This document shows positions 1 to 8,223 of a stretch of DNA of 64,000 nt, piece by piece. Both the position numbers and the translations under genes were made by a program. Every line of letters begins with the position of its first letter. Within the stretch, counting starts at the first letter, position 1. Under the pieces are notes generated by a model. The model had not been told where the DNA came from. It saw only the letters and a program-made list of their open reading frames with translations, and made no database searches. The DNA comes from Halomonas salipaludis (GTDB lineage: Bacteria; Pseudomonadota; Gammaproteobacteria; Pseudomonadales; Halomonadaceae), in assembly GCF_002286975.1 (NCBI RefSeq), contig NZ_NSKB01000001.1, positions 622,733 to 686,732 on the forward strand, read 5' to 3'.

Positions 1-117
1 GCGAGCACGGCTCAGGTCCGTCTCGGTCTCCAGTACCTGCAGACGCGCCCCCAGCTCGATCAGCTCGATGGCCATCTGCACCTGCAGCATTTCGCTGACG
101 AGGCTCTTGTCCGCCAT
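1..117 (-). CDS. flhC: Flagellar master regulator subunit FlhC, N-terminal part
   Basis: Only the first 39 codons lie in the window; the gene runs off the left edge. The visible N-terminus ([20 protein letters not shown], then [16 protein letters not shown]) matches the start of FlhC, the zinc-binding partner of FlhD in the FlhD4C2 activator of class II flagellar genes. It begins 2 bases after the flhD stop codon, so the two are surely co-transcribed and probably translationally coupled. The zinc-binding cysteines of the family lie further downstream and cannot be checked here. Confidence 0.93.
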   Translation of the reverse strand, partial: MADKSLVSEMLQVQMAIELIELGARLQVLETETDLSRAR

Positions 118-119
118 GC

Positions 120-449
120 CTAGCCCTCCTGCAGCGCAGCCGCGCCCGTCGGTGCAGCCGCCATCAGCAGTGAGGCATGGGTCTGGGAGAGCCCCTGCTC
201 GCGCTGGTTGTGGGTCAGCTTGCGCAGTTGGTCGGCATCCTCGTAGCACAGTCGGCACAGCAGCTGGTTGGTCCGCGACAGCTTGCCGAGCTGTTTGGCA
301 GAGAGGGTTGCCAACAGCTCGGCCATCTCTTCGGTTAGCTTGAGGCGGAACATCGCCGAGGCGCGGTCTTCGCTCAGCAAACGCTGCACCAGCAGCAGAT
401 AGGACAGGTTGAGATCCTGGATCTCATCCAGAATGGAATCGGTAGTCAT
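120..449 (-). CDS. flhD: Flagellar transcriptional regulator FlhD
   Basis: The 109-residue protein has the FlhD signature near its N-terminus ([14 protein letters not shown], then a SAMFRL segment near residue 31) and is close to the usual length of about 115. FlhD forms the DNA-binding complex with FlhC that turns on the flagellar regulon. It is first in an flhDC operon read leftward, with flhC 2 bases behind. A 366-base gap upstream separates it from the fliK/flhB-like genes and is the likely control region. Confidence 0.95.
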   Translation of the reverse strand: MTTDSILDEIQDLNLSYLLLVQRLLSEDRASAMFRLKLTEEMAELLATLSAKQLGKLSRTNQLLCRLCYEDADQLRKLTHNQREQGLSQTHASLLMAAAPTGAAALQEG

Positions 450-815
450 AGTAAGTGTTCCCTGCGTTATTCGTTATAAGGCCGAGCTCTTATGGCTCTG
501 GGCAGTGCGTAATGCGCCATTGTGCCCTTATTATCTTCGCCCCTCATGATCACTCTTGGGCGATCACTCTTGGGCGCCTGCTCAGTTGTCGGTGATCGAC
601 ACGAGCTAGGATGTACATAGTTTGAGACTTTTATATGACGCCTTTCAACACCTAGCTTCAGCAGGCTGATGTAAAGGCACTAGACCTTGCTCTGGGTCCA
701 GTGGCAGAGAGGAATGGAAAAACAGCAGGTTAAGCGAAATTGCAAAATTTGCACGTAGCGATTTAGAGACAACAGGGCGCGCACGCAGAGACAATTTATT
801 ACAATTTGTCTCTCA
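450..815. promoter_or_regulatory. flhDC upstream region with short repeats
   Basis: This 366-base gap has no convincing gene. It should contain the leftward flhDC promoter, which I cannot place with confidence. Two structures are visible. A perfect 14-bp tandem duplication (GATCACTCTTGGGC twice) lies at 548-575. An AGAGACAA motif occurs near 766 and again at 787, with an inverted copy ending at 813; the last two form a palindrome-like element at 787-813 just past the flhB-like stop codon. That element has no U-tract on either strand, so a protein-binding site is as likely as a terminator. Confidence 0.45.
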
Positions 816-1103
816 TTACTGACGGTTTTCTTCCTCCAGGGACAGCTCCCGGGCCCAGATCAGCAACTCGGCAATCACTTCGTAGAGGGTCGAGGGTATC
901 CGCTCGTCGATATCCAGCTGCATCAACAGGCTGACCAGCTCCGGAGCGTCGTGCACGAAGACCCCCTGGCGTCGCGCCTCGGCGATGATGCGCTCGGCCA
1001 GGTCTCCGTAGCCGCGCGCCAGCACCCGCGGTGCGCCATCGCTCTCCTGATAGGCCAAGGCCACGGCCTGGCGACGCCTGGGTGGCGTAGCACGCTCACT
1101 CAT
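816..1103 (-). CDS. FlhB C-terminal domain homologue (FlhX-like)
   Basis: This 95-residue protein aligns with the cytoplasmic C-terminal part of the flagellar export switch protein FlhB that follows the autocleavage site (AVALAY, then LAERI, then a DIDERIPSTLYEVIAELL-type helix). It has no membrane domain and no NPTH cleavage motif: the matching position reads RRRQAVAL. Such stand-alone domains occur in several bacteria and can partly replace the FlhB C-terminus. It overlaps the end of fliK by 8 bases, so it is the last gene of the fliS-fliT-fliK operon, consistent with a role in substrate-specificity switching together with FliK. Confidence 0.85.
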   Translation of the reverse strand: MSERATPPRRRQAVALAYQESDGAPRVLARGYGDLAERIIAEARRQGVFVHDAPELVSLLMQLDIDERIPSTLYEVIAELLIWARELSLEEENRQ

Positions 1104-2421
1104 GACGATCTCCCTCCTCGACGCGCAGACGCGCCAGCAGCGCTACCTCCTGGAAGCCGCGAGCCGTCAATCGGTCACGTAGGCTCTCCTTGCCCTCTTC
1201 CAGGCGCTGGACCACGTCACGGGACACGCTCTCCAGGGTCAGTGCCACCCGCTCGCCTTTGAGGCGCAGATCGACATGGATCTCGCCCAGGGCAGGCAGC
1301 GTCAGCGACAGCGTCGAGTGCCAGGGCGGATCTTCTTCCTCCTGCGCACTGCCCTCCCCACCCTGTGGGGGGGGCTCACGTTCGTCGGGCAGCTGGATCA
1401 TCAGCGCCATGAAGATACCCGACCATACATCCCCCTCCCAGCGCAGTATCGGCGTTACCAGCACCTCCAGCTGGTGGCGGATCAAGCCCTGTAGCAGTTC
1501 GTTTGCCGACTCCGTCAACTGCCCCGCGGCGCGCGAGGCGACTGGCTCAGTGCCTTCCGCCGCCTGGGCAGCGAAAGCTGCGGCGGCCTGGGCAGGCAAG
1601 GCCGGCGGAGCAGTGTTAGACGCGGGTGGCGCTGACGCCAAGGAGCCTGGCGCGGCGAATGATGGCTGTGAAGATAACGGTATATATCCACCTGTACCAA
1701 CTGCGTTGGTCGCACTACCAAGGCCCTGCTGGGCCGCCGGCATGATACCCAGCGGCGCCGACGCAGTACGGCTACCGAGCGGCACGAAGGGGCCGCTGAA
1801 CACCAGGGCTCCACGCGGCGACACCGGCGCCGCCGGCCACTGCATGGCACCACCGCCAGCGGGTGGCGCCAACGCAGCGGATGCCACCTGGGGCGCTCGC
1901 TGCCCCTGACTCAGTTGCATCTGGGGCTGGGCATCCAGCACCTGGCGCGGCAGCTCACCGCGGAACCAGCGCCCCAGGTGGGATTCATAGAACAGGCCGC
2001 TGTGATTGATCGATGACTGCAGCTGAGTGGCCAGTTGGCCGGCGGAAACCGCCGCCGGCTGCGAGGGTTCCACTAGCGGTGCAGCGGGACGCAGTGTTGA
2101 CGGCGGCGCGGGGAACTTGACCAGGATGTCGGCGATGGTGCGCGCCGCCTGGCTGAAATGCGTGTGCGTGGAGGCTGGCGCATCACCAGCGGGCAGCGCC
2201 GGCCCCGGTAGCCGCCCGCCTTCCCTCGCCACCGCCCCGGTCAGGCCCTGCACGGCGGGCTGGCGCGAGTCGAGGCGAGAGTCGCTGTGCACCGCGCGGG
2301 GCGCACGACTGGGGTCAGTAGGACGGACCGGCTCGTTCAACTCACGTTGGGTCGGCAAGTCGACTCGCTTGCCCAGCACCTGATGCAGCAGGGTGTCGAG
2401 CAGTGGCGTGATACCACTCAC
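1096..2421 (-). CDS. fliK: Flagellar hook-length control protein FliK
   Basis: The 441-residue protein has a long low-complexity Ala/Pro/Gln-rich N-terminal and middle part (about residues 90-310) and a conserved C-terminal hook-length domain (about 320-430, with LTLPALGEIHVDLRLKGERV and VALTLES segments). This is the FliK layout: a flexible ruler plus the domain that contacts FlhB. The GTG start overlaps the fliT stop (GTGA), which argues for coupling. The sequence of the ruler region is poorly conserved in the family, so the assignment rests on the C-terminal domain, the composition and the operon. Confidence 0.87.
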   Translation of the reverse strand: MSGITPLLDTLLHQVLGKRVDLPTQRELNEPVRPTDPSRAPRAVHSDSRLDSRQPAVQGLTGAVAREGGRLPGPALPAGDAPASTHTHFSQAARTIADILVKFPAPPSTLRPAAPLVEPSQPAAVSAGQLATQLQSSINHSGLFYESHLGRWFRGELPRQVLDAQPQMQLSQGQRAPQVASAALAPPAGGGAMQWPAAPVSPRGALVFSGPFVPLGSRTASAPLGIMPAAQQGLGSATNAVGTGGYIPLSSQPSFAAPGSLASAPPASNTAPPALPAQAAAAFAAQAAEGTEPVASRAAGQLTESANELLQGLIRHQLEVLVTPILRWEGDVWSGIFMALMIQLPDEREPPPQGGEGSAQEEEDPPWHSTLSLTLPALGEIHVDLRLKGERVALTLESVSRDVVQRLEEGKESLRDRLTARGFQEVALLARLRVEEGDRHE

Positions 2422-2843
2422 GAGCTGCCTGGCGGGTTACGCATGGTCTCGCCGGTAAACACATACTCGGCGTCGACCACATTGCTGCCACTCGCGGTGC
2501 GGTAAGCGCGGCTCAGGTCGCGCTTGCGTTGGCTGGTACCGATCAGCGCCCCCAACTCATCACGTCGCGCTACCAGCCTCTCACGCACCTCACGATCGCT
2601 CTCGAGGATCGCCTCGAGCAGCAGCGCCTTGCGCTGGCGATTGCGAGTATCGAAATCGAGCCCCTCCTCCAGGCGCGACAGCCGCTCGACTTCCACGACA
2701 TAGCGTGCCTGCTGCTGGATCAGCTCGCTCCAGGCCTCGCCACGCGCCAACTCAAGCATGCCATCGGCCTGCACGCGCAGCGCCTCGTAGCGCTTGAGCA
2801 CCAACGCCTGCTTGTCGGAGCTCGAGAGTTCGCCGGCGCTCAC
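2418..2843 (-). CDS. fliT: Flagellar export chaperone FliT-like protein
   Basis: This is a 141-residue, mostly helical, charged protein placed between fliS and fliK. In the family, FliT is the chaperone for the filament cap protein FliD and, in enterics, an anti-FlhDC factor. Sequence conservation is weak in FliT, so the call depends on size, predicted all-helical character and the fliS-fliT order. The GTG start overlaps the fliS stop (GTGA). Whether it binds FlhDC encoded only 2 kb away cannot be judged from sequence. Confidence 0.8.
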   Translation of the reverse strand: MSAGELSSSDKQALVLKRYEALRVQADGMLELARGEAWSELIQQQARYVVEVERLSRLEEGLDFDTRNRQRKALLLEAILESDREVRERLVARRDELGALIGTSQRKRDLSRAYRTASGSNVVDAEYVFTGETMRNPPGSS

Positions 2844-3271
2844 TGACCGCTCGCTTGCGCGCCGGGCTGGCTACCAATGTCGCGCCAGGCAGTACCAATG
2901 TCTTCGAGCAGCTTGCCCGCCTCATCGAGGCTCTGTTCGTCGTTGCGCAGATTGGCGGCCAGCAGCAGGCGCGCGATATAGTCATACAGCGACGCCAGGC
3001 GCTGGGCGACGTCTCCGCCACGCTCGGCATCCAGTGACGCCATTAGGCCGTTGTTGACGATATCCAGCGCCTTGGAGATCGACTTGCCCTTCTCGGCGGT
3101 GTTGCCGTTCTGCATATGAATCCGTGCCGCACGAATCGACGCCTGGGCACCGTCGAACAGCATCACGATCAACTGGTGAGGGCTTGCCGACATCACGCCG
3201 CTCTCGACACCGACCTTGGCGTAGGCATTGGCACCGCGACCATAGGCGGCCGCTCCGCGCATCGCACTCAT
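2840..3271 (-). CDS. fliS: Flagellin export chaperone FliS
   Basis: The 143-residue protein carries the typical FliS core: a Y-A-K-V segment near the N-terminus, then SPHQLIVMLFDGA at about 30-43 and a four-helix bundle including KGKSISKALDIVNNGLMASL. FliS binds the C-terminus of flagellin in the cytoplasm and prevents early polymerisation. It is the first gene of the fliS-fliT-fliK-flhB-like operon and has a sigma-28 promoter about 90 bases upstream. No flagellin gene lies in the window. Confidence 0.94.
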   Translation of the reverse strand: MSAMRGAAAYGRGANAYAKVGVESGVMSASPHQLIVMLFDGAQASIRAARIHMQNGNTAEKGKSISKALDIVNNGLMASLDAERGGDVAQRLASLYDYIARLLLAANLRNDEQSLDEAGKLLEDIGTAWRDIGSQPGAQASGQ

Positions 3272-3363
3272 GTCATGATTCCTCTTTTTCGATGGCTACC
3301 TTTTTACCAGCCCCGGTGACCGACGGTCGTGGAAAAAGGCTTGGCGTTAGTGGTCAATTCAAG

Positions 3364-3390
3364 CTATCGGCCCCTGACTGGCGATCTTTA
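3364..3390 (-). promoter_or_regulatory. Sigma-28 (FliA) promoter for fliS operon
   Basis: Read on the minus strand, TAAAGATC (3383-3390) is followed after exactly 11 bases by GCCGATAG (3364-3371). The known FliA consensus is TAAAGTTT-N11-GCCGATAA, so 13 of 16 positions and the spacing match. Transcription would start near 3355, about 85 bases before the fliS ATG. This places the chaperone and hook-control genes under late (class III) flagellar control. Confidence 0.87.
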
Positions 3391-3406
3391 GCCATTTTTT
3401 CTCTCA

Positions 3407-3440
3407 ACGACCGCACCCGGCCTGGGCCGGGTGCGGTCGT
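3407..3440. terminator. Long perfect stem-loop between ABC operon and fliS promoter
   Basis: Two perfect 16-base arms (starting ACGACCGCACCC) enclose a two-base centre. The hairpin lies 25 bases past the stop codon of the last importer gene and just upstream of the sigma-28 promoter, so it probably ends importer transcripts and insulates the flagellar promoter. No U-tract follows on the minus strand, so a purely intrinsic terminator is not certain. Confidence 0.7.
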
Positions 3441-3464
3441 CTGCATCGCTGAGCCCCGTTCATT

Positions 3465-4316
3465 TCAGCCGGGGGTTACTCCCCGCAGCCGCTCTCCGCG
3501 GCGACGCAGCAGTTCGAGCGTCGTTAACAGCAGCATCGACAGCAGCACCAGCAGCGTGGCCACGGCGAGAATGGTGGGGCTGATCTGCTCGCGAATCCCC
3601 GACCACATCTGAATCGGCATGGTGCGCTGCTCGGGCCCGGCGATGAACAGCACCACCACTACCTCGTCAAACGAAGTAATGAAGGCAAACAACGCCCCCG
3701 ACACCACGCCCGGCGTCACCAGCGGCAGCACCACCTTGAAGAAGGTGCGCGTGGGATTGGCGCCCAGGCTGTGTGCGGCACGAATCAGGGTGGTATCGAA
3801 ACTCGACAGCGTCGCGGTGACGGTGATCACCACGAACGGGATCCCCAGCGCGGTATGTGCCAGGATCACGCCCAGATAGGTCTGCGCCAGGTTGATCCGC
3901 GAGAAGAAGAAGAACATCGCCGCCGCCGAGATGATCAACGGCACGATCATCGGCGAGATCAGCAGCGCCATGATCACCCCACGTGCCGGCATGTGCCGGC
4001 TCGACAACCCCAGCGCGGCGATGGTGCCAAGCAGGGTGGCCAGGATCGTCGAGGCGATGCCGATGATGAAGCTGTTCTTGATCGCGTTGAGCCAGCGGCT
4101 GGAGGTGAAGAAGTCCTGATACCAGCGCAGCGAATAGCCCTGCGGATCGAAGGTCAGCATCTCCTGGGTAAAGGTGAAGTAGGGCTGCGCATTGAACGAC
4201 AGCGGAATGATCACCAGCAGCGGACCGACCAGGAACAGGAAGATCAGCCCACACAGGCCCAGGAACACGTAGTGCCAGATGCGCTCACCGCGGGTGGCAT
4301 AGGAAGGAATCGCCAT
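3465..4316 (-). CDS. ABC transporter permease, PotC-like
   Basis: The 283-residue inner-membrane protein has about six membrane segments and the binding-protein-dependent permease motif (around 165-200, RAAHSLGANPTRTFFKVVLP) that docks on the ATPase. It belongs to the PotC/PotI branch of polyamine and related importers. It starts 3 bases after the PotB-like gene, as the last gene of a four-gene operon (ATPase, binding protein, permease, permease) read leftward. The substrate is probably a polyamine or similar cation, but this cannot be fixed from sequence. Confidence 0.9.
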   Translation of the reverse strand: MAIPSYATRGERIWHYVFLGLCGLIFLFLVGPLLVIIPLSFNAQPYFTFTQEMLTFDPQGYSLRWYQDFFTSSRWLNAIKNSFIIGIASTILATLLGTIAALGLSSRHMPARGVIMALLISPMIVPLIISAAAMFFFFSRINLAQTYLGVILAHTALGIPFVVITVTATLSSFDTTLIRAAHSLGANPTRTFFKVVLPLVTPGVVSGALFAFITSFDEVVVVLFIAGPEQRTMPIQMWSGIREQISPTILAVATLLVLLSMLLLTTLELLRRRGERLRGVTPG

Positions 4317-4319
4317 GAG

Positions 4320-5570
4320 TTACCCCAGTTTGACCTTGTCGACACCGACCAGGCGATTGAAGACCAGATAGAAGACCACCACCACGCACAGCAGGATCGA
4401 AGCGATCGCCGCCGCCAGGCCCCAGTTCAGCGAGGTCTGCATGTGGTAGGCGATATAGTTGGTGATGAAGCGCCCGGACTGGCCGCCCACCAGCGCCGGC
4501 GTAATGTAGTAGCCGATCGACAGGATGAACACCAGGATCCCCCCGGCAGCGATGCCGGGTATCGTGAGCGGGAAATAGACCCGTCGGAAACACAGGAAGG
4601 GTCGCCCGCCCAGCGAGCGCGCCGCACGCATATAGCTCGGCGGGATGGTCTTCATCACCGAATAGAGCGGCAGGATCATGAACGGCAGCAAGATGTGCGT
4701 CATCGCCACCACCGTGCCGATCTTGTTGTGAATCATCTGCCAGCGCGCTTCATCGGCAATGACACCGAGGAACACCATGATATCGTTCAATACCCCTTGA
4801 GACTGCAGGATCGCGATCCAGGTCGTAGTACGCACCAGCAGCGACGTCCAGAACGGCAGCAGCACCAGTATCATCAGCAGGTTGGAGTGGCGCAGCGGCA
4901 GGTTGGCCAGCAGGAAGGCGATCGGATAGCCGAGCAGCAGCGTCATCAAGGTGATCAGCCCGCTCATCCAGAAGGTGCGCCAAAACAAGCTGACGTGAAT
5001 CTGCTGGTTGTCGGGCGCCATGGTGATATCGCCATCAGGCGTCAGCTGTCGATCCAAGGCCGACAGATAGTACGTCATGGTAAAGGGCGACGCTTCTCGC
5101 TCGATCAGCTTCCAGGTATCCAGCTCGCCCCAGCGCGTATGGGCATCGATCATCGCCTCACGATAAGGCGGCTCCATCGAGCCCAGCCCCCGCGCGGTGC
5201 GGTTGATCGCCGAGCGCATACCCGAGCGCTCATAGTTGAGCCGGCTGGCCAGCAAACCGAGGTTGCGCGCCGCCTGGCCCTCGCGAAGATCCTCCACCAG
5301 CGCCTCGAAAACCGGCTCATCGGGCAATGCCTGACGATCCCAGTGCTCCAGCGCCGCCACGGTGCGAGGCAGATGGGTACTCACTTCGGGGTTGGCGACA
5401 CTACGCGACAACATTTCAAAAATCGGGATCACGAAGGCGATCCCCAGGAACAGCAGCAAAGGCGACACCAGTAGCAGCGCCTTGAGTTTGGAGCGACGCA
5501 CGGCACGACGCAGGCTGACCTTGAGCGGTACGCCGTCGGCCGTGGTCAACGGAGCAGCAGAGTCGGACAC
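4320..5570 (-). CDS. ABC transporter permease, PotB-like
   Basis: The 416-residue permease has an N-terminal membrane segment (about 30-50), a large periplasmic stretch of some 130 residues, then five further segments and the EAA-type coupling loop near 315-340 (RAARSLGGRPFLCFRRVYFP). The extra periplasmic region makes it longer than E. coli PotB (about 285) and is typical of a PotB subgroup in marine gammaproteobacteria. It pairs with the next gene to form the heterodimeric channel. A stem-loop lies between it and the upstream binding-protein gene. Confidence 0.9.
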   Translation of the reverse strand: MSDSAAPLTTADGVPLKVSLRRAVRRSKLKALLLVSPLLLFLGIAFVIPIFEMLSRSVANPEVSTHLPRTVAALEHWDRQALPDEPVFEALVEDLREGQAARNLGLLASRLNYERSGMRSAINRTARGLGSMEPPYREAMIDAHTRWGELDTWKLIEREASPFTMTYYLSALDRQLTPDGDITMAPDNQQIHVSLFWRTFWMSGLITLMTLLLGYPIAFLLANLPLRHSNLLMILVLLPFWTSLLVRTTTWIAILQSQGVLNDIMVFLGVIADEARWQMIHNKIGTVVAMTHILLPFMILPLYSVMKTIPPSYMRAARSLGGRPFLCFRRVYFPLTIPGIAAGGILVFILSIGYYITPALVGGQSGRFITNYIAYHMQTSLNWGLAAAIASILLCVVVVFYLVFNRLVGVDKVKLG

Positions 5571-5610
5571 GCGGACCTCACCATCAGTCAGTCGACAGGA
5601 AACGGACGTC

Positions 5611-5631
5611 GCGCCACCCAGAGGGTGGCGC
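5611..5631 (-). terminator. Stem-loop after binding-protein gene
   Basis: Nine-base arms GCGCCACCC and GGGTGGCGC flank AGA, 12 bases after the binding-protein stop codon and before the PotB-like permease. No U-tract follows. Such hairpins commonly protect the upstream message or attenuate readthrough, so the binding protein would be made in excess of the permeases. Confidence 0.65.
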
Positions 5632-5642
5632 TACGGTGGGTC

Positions 5643-6755
5643 TTACTGTGCCAGCCAGGCGTCGAAGCGCTGGCTCAACTCGTCGAGGTAGTCGGCCCAG
5701 AACTCATCATCCTTCTGGATCGCCGTGGCGAAGTTGGGTGGGTAGGTCGGCATGTGCGGCGTCATGTCGATACCTGCTTCAGCGTGGGTCGACACCATAT
5801 CGGACGAAGACATGCGCGCGGGGCCGTAGGAGATATACTGCGCCTGATCGGCGAGACGCTGAGTATCGGTGGCGAAGTAGAGATAGTCGCGCACCTTGTC
5901 GAGCTTACCGGTGGGCACGACCCAGCCATCCAGCTCGAACACCTGAGCGTCCCAGATGATGTCGAACGGCTGGTCCTCGCTGACCATGGCATCGAAGATC
6001 CGGCCGTTGTAGGCCGATGCGAAGGCCACTTCCTGGTCGGCAAGCAGCTGCGGCGGCTGAGCACCCTCTTCCCACCAGATCACGTTGTCCTTGATGGTAT
6101 CCAGCTTGGCGAAGGCGCGCTGGATGCCCTCCTCGGTCTCGAGCATGTCGTAGACATCGTCACGATCGACGCCGTCGGCGATCAGCGCCCACTCCAGGTT
6201 GTTGATCGGACGACGCATCAGCGCCCGCTGGCCGGGGTAGTTCTCGAGATCGAAGACATCCTCGATGGTGCTCGGCTGGCCATCCTCAGGGAACATCTCG
6301 GTATTGAAGCCAACGATGTTGGAGTACACGATCGAGGCCACGAAGCACTCGCCCAGGGCGCCGTCGACGAAGTCCTCGCTGGGCGGTGTGCCGTCTGGCG
6401 CATCGGCCAGCAGCTCATCATGGTCGAGGGGCTCGATCAGCCCCTCGGCGCAGGCAATCATGGCATCCGCCGGCAGCATGTCGACCAGGTCCCAGGTGAC
6501 GTTGCCGGCCTGGGTCTGGGAGCGCAGCCCCGCCAGGGCATTGGCGCTGCGATCGATATTGACGATCTCGTCACCGGTCATTTCCATCCACGGCTCGTGG
6601 TAGGCACGCTGCTGACTCATGCTGTAGGCACCGCCCCAGGAGACGATGTTCAGCGTCTGCTGCGCATGGGCGCTGACCGCCACGGCGAGCGCCGACAGCC
6701 CCGCGACGGCAATGCCGGCCCCCTTGAGAACGCGATTGTGGATAATGGTCTTCAT
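5643..6755 (-). CDS. Periplasmic solute-binding protein, PotD-like
   Basis: The 370-residue protein starts with a Sec signal peptide (MKTIIHNRVLKG, hydrophobic core, cleavage near AHA-QQ) and continues as a class II binding protein of the PotD/PotF type (TLNIVSWGGAYSMSQQ, then EIVNIDRSANALAGL). It should capture a polyamine-like solute for the permeases downstream. A longer reading frame exists upstream, but the start at 6755 is chosen because the signal peptide begins there and GAGAA precedes it. It lies 80 bases after the ATPase gene in the same operon. Confidence 0.9.
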   Translation of the reverse strand: MKTIIHNRVLKGAGIAVAGLSALAVAVSAHAQQTLNIVSWGGAYSMSQQRAYHEPWMEMTGDEIVNIDRSANALAGLRSQTQAGNVTWDLVDMLPADAMIACAEGLIEPLDHDELLADAPDGTPPSEDFVDGALGECFVASIVYSNIVGFNTEMFPEDGQPSTIEDVFDLENYPGQRALMRRPINNLEWALIADGVDRDDVYDMLETEEGIQRAFAKLDTIKDNVIWWEEGAQPPQLLADQEVAFASAYNGRIFDAMVSEDQPFDIIWDAQVFELDGWVVPTGKLDKVRDYLYFATDTQRLADQAQYISYGPARMSSSDMVSTHAEAGIDMTPHMPTYPPNFATAIQKDDEFWADYLDELSQRFDAWLAQ

Positions 6756-6835
6756 AGAGATTCTCCGGTTGTTGTTGTTGCAGTTGCCGCCGGCATCGGT
6801 AGATGCCGCGATACGGCGATCTTGACTACCGCTCC

Positions 6836-7981
6836 TCAGGCATCCAGCGCGCGGCAGTCGGCGCTCGACCAGCCGACCTGAATCTGCTGGCCGGGGCGCA
6901 TGACGCCGAACCCCTGGGCATTGGGCGTCTTGAGAATGAAGTCCTCGTTGCCACACACCGAGAGGCGCGTGCGCAGATGATCACCCAGGTAGATGACCTC
7001 CTGCACCGTGGCGGTAAACTGGTTATCGAACTGCTCGGCGGCATCTTCGCGCAGGATGCTGACCCGCTCGGGGCGTAGCGACAGCGTGGTCCTCGAGCCC
7101 ACACCGCCCACCGCCACCGGCTTGGCAATCACCGTGTCGCCGCTGTCGAGACGCACCTTACAATCATCGCCGAGACGCTCGCTGACCTCGCCCATCAAGC
7201 GGTTGTTCTCGCCGATGAAGTAGGCCACGAAGGCGTTCTCCGGACGCTCGTAGAGCTCATCCGGCGAGGCCAGCTGCTGTACCACGCCGTCGTTGAATAC
7301 CGCGATGCGGTCGGACATGGTCAGCGCTTCGGTCTGGTCGTGGGTGACGTAGATCATGGTCACACCGAGGCTAGCGTGTATGCGCTTGATCTCGTACTGC
7401 ATCTCTTCGCGCAGGTTCTTGTCGAGCGCGCCAAGCGGCTCATCCATCAGCACCAGCTCAGGCTCGAACACCAGCGCCCGTGCCAGCGCCACCCGCTGCT
7501 GCTGGCCACCGGAGAGCTGCGCCGGGCGGCGGTCACCGAACTCCTCGAGACGCACCATGGCCAACGCCCGGGCGACCTTCTCCTTGATCTGTGCCTTGCT
7601 CAGATGGCGAACCTCCAAGGGGAAGGAGAGATTCTCGGCAACCGTCATGTGCGGAAACAGGGCGTAGTTCTGAAACACCATGCCAATACCGCGCTTATGC
7701 GGCGGCAAGCCGCTAATCGGCTCGCCCTTGAGCAGGATCTCGCCATGGGTGGGAGTTTCGAAACCCGCCATCATCATCAGGCAGGTGGTCTTGCCGGACC
7801 CGGATGGTCCCAGCAGGGTTACGAATTCGCCCTTGCGGATGTCCAGATTGAAATCCTTGACCACCAGTTCAACGCCATCGTAGCTCTTCTGGACGTTGGT
7901 AAAGCGCGCAAAGATTTCATCGGTTTCAGGCGGGACAGACGCTACTGGCGCCGCCGACTCGGCTTCGGGGGTATCTGTCAT
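6836..7981 (-). CDS. ABC transporter ATP-binding protein, PotA-like
   Basis: The 381-residue ATPase shows Walker A GPSGSGKTT (58-66), signature LSGGQQQRVALARAL, Walker B LVLMDEP and an H-loop THDQTEAL, followed by a C-terminal TOBE domain (about 290-375). This is the CUT1/polyamine-type ATPase that powers the two permeases of the operon. The ATG at 7981 is preferred over an upstream in-frame start because AGGGAAG sits just upstream of it. It is the first gene of the operon; the promoter should lie between 7982 and about 8150. Confidence 0.92.
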   Translation of the reverse strand: MTDTPEAESAAPVASVPPETDEIFARFTNVQKSYDGVELVVKDFNLDIRKGEFVTLLGPSGSGKTTCLMMMAGFETPTHGEILLKGEPISGLPPHKRGIGMVFQNYALFPHMTVAENLSFPLEVRHLSKAQIKEKVARALAMVRLEEFGDRRPAQLSGGQQQRVALARALVFEPELVLMDEPLGALDKNLREEMQYEIKRIHASLGVTMIYVTHDQTEALTMSDRIAVFNDGVVQQLASPDELYERPENAFVAYFIGENNRLMGEVSERLGDDCKVRLDSGDTVIAKPVAVGGVGSRTTLSLRPERVSILREDAAEQFDNQFTATVQEVIYLGDHLRTRLSVCGNEDFILKTPNAQGFGVMRPGQQIQVGWSSADCRALDA

Positions 7982-8223
7982 GCCGCTTCCCTGAGTTTGT
8001 CGTTGTTTTGTAAAGCACTGCGTCGACATTAGTCGCATCAGGGGGCCAACCACAACCCCGCCAGGGGACAATCAACGTTGAATATTACCTGTGTCGCATT
8101 TATGCATCTTGGCTAGCGAACGTCTGTTTACATCTCGACACCGCTCAGTCCCCTGAGGCGTGGTAGCATTGCTTAGCTCCCTGTTTGCCGCCCTCGATGC
8201 CCTGGAAACGCTTCCGCCGCGCA

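Noticed and set aside
3771-5474. 567-codon plus-strand frame
   Set aside because: It is antisense to the two permease genes, rich in His, Gln, Arg and Asp as expected from the reverse reading of hydrophobic genes, with no known domain.
5625-6881. 418-codon plus-strand frame
   Set aside because: Antisense to the PotD-like gene, which has a signal peptide and family motifs.
6756-6956. Longer start of the PotD-like protein
   Set aside because: The extra residues precede a complete signal peptide and would hide it from the secretion machinery.
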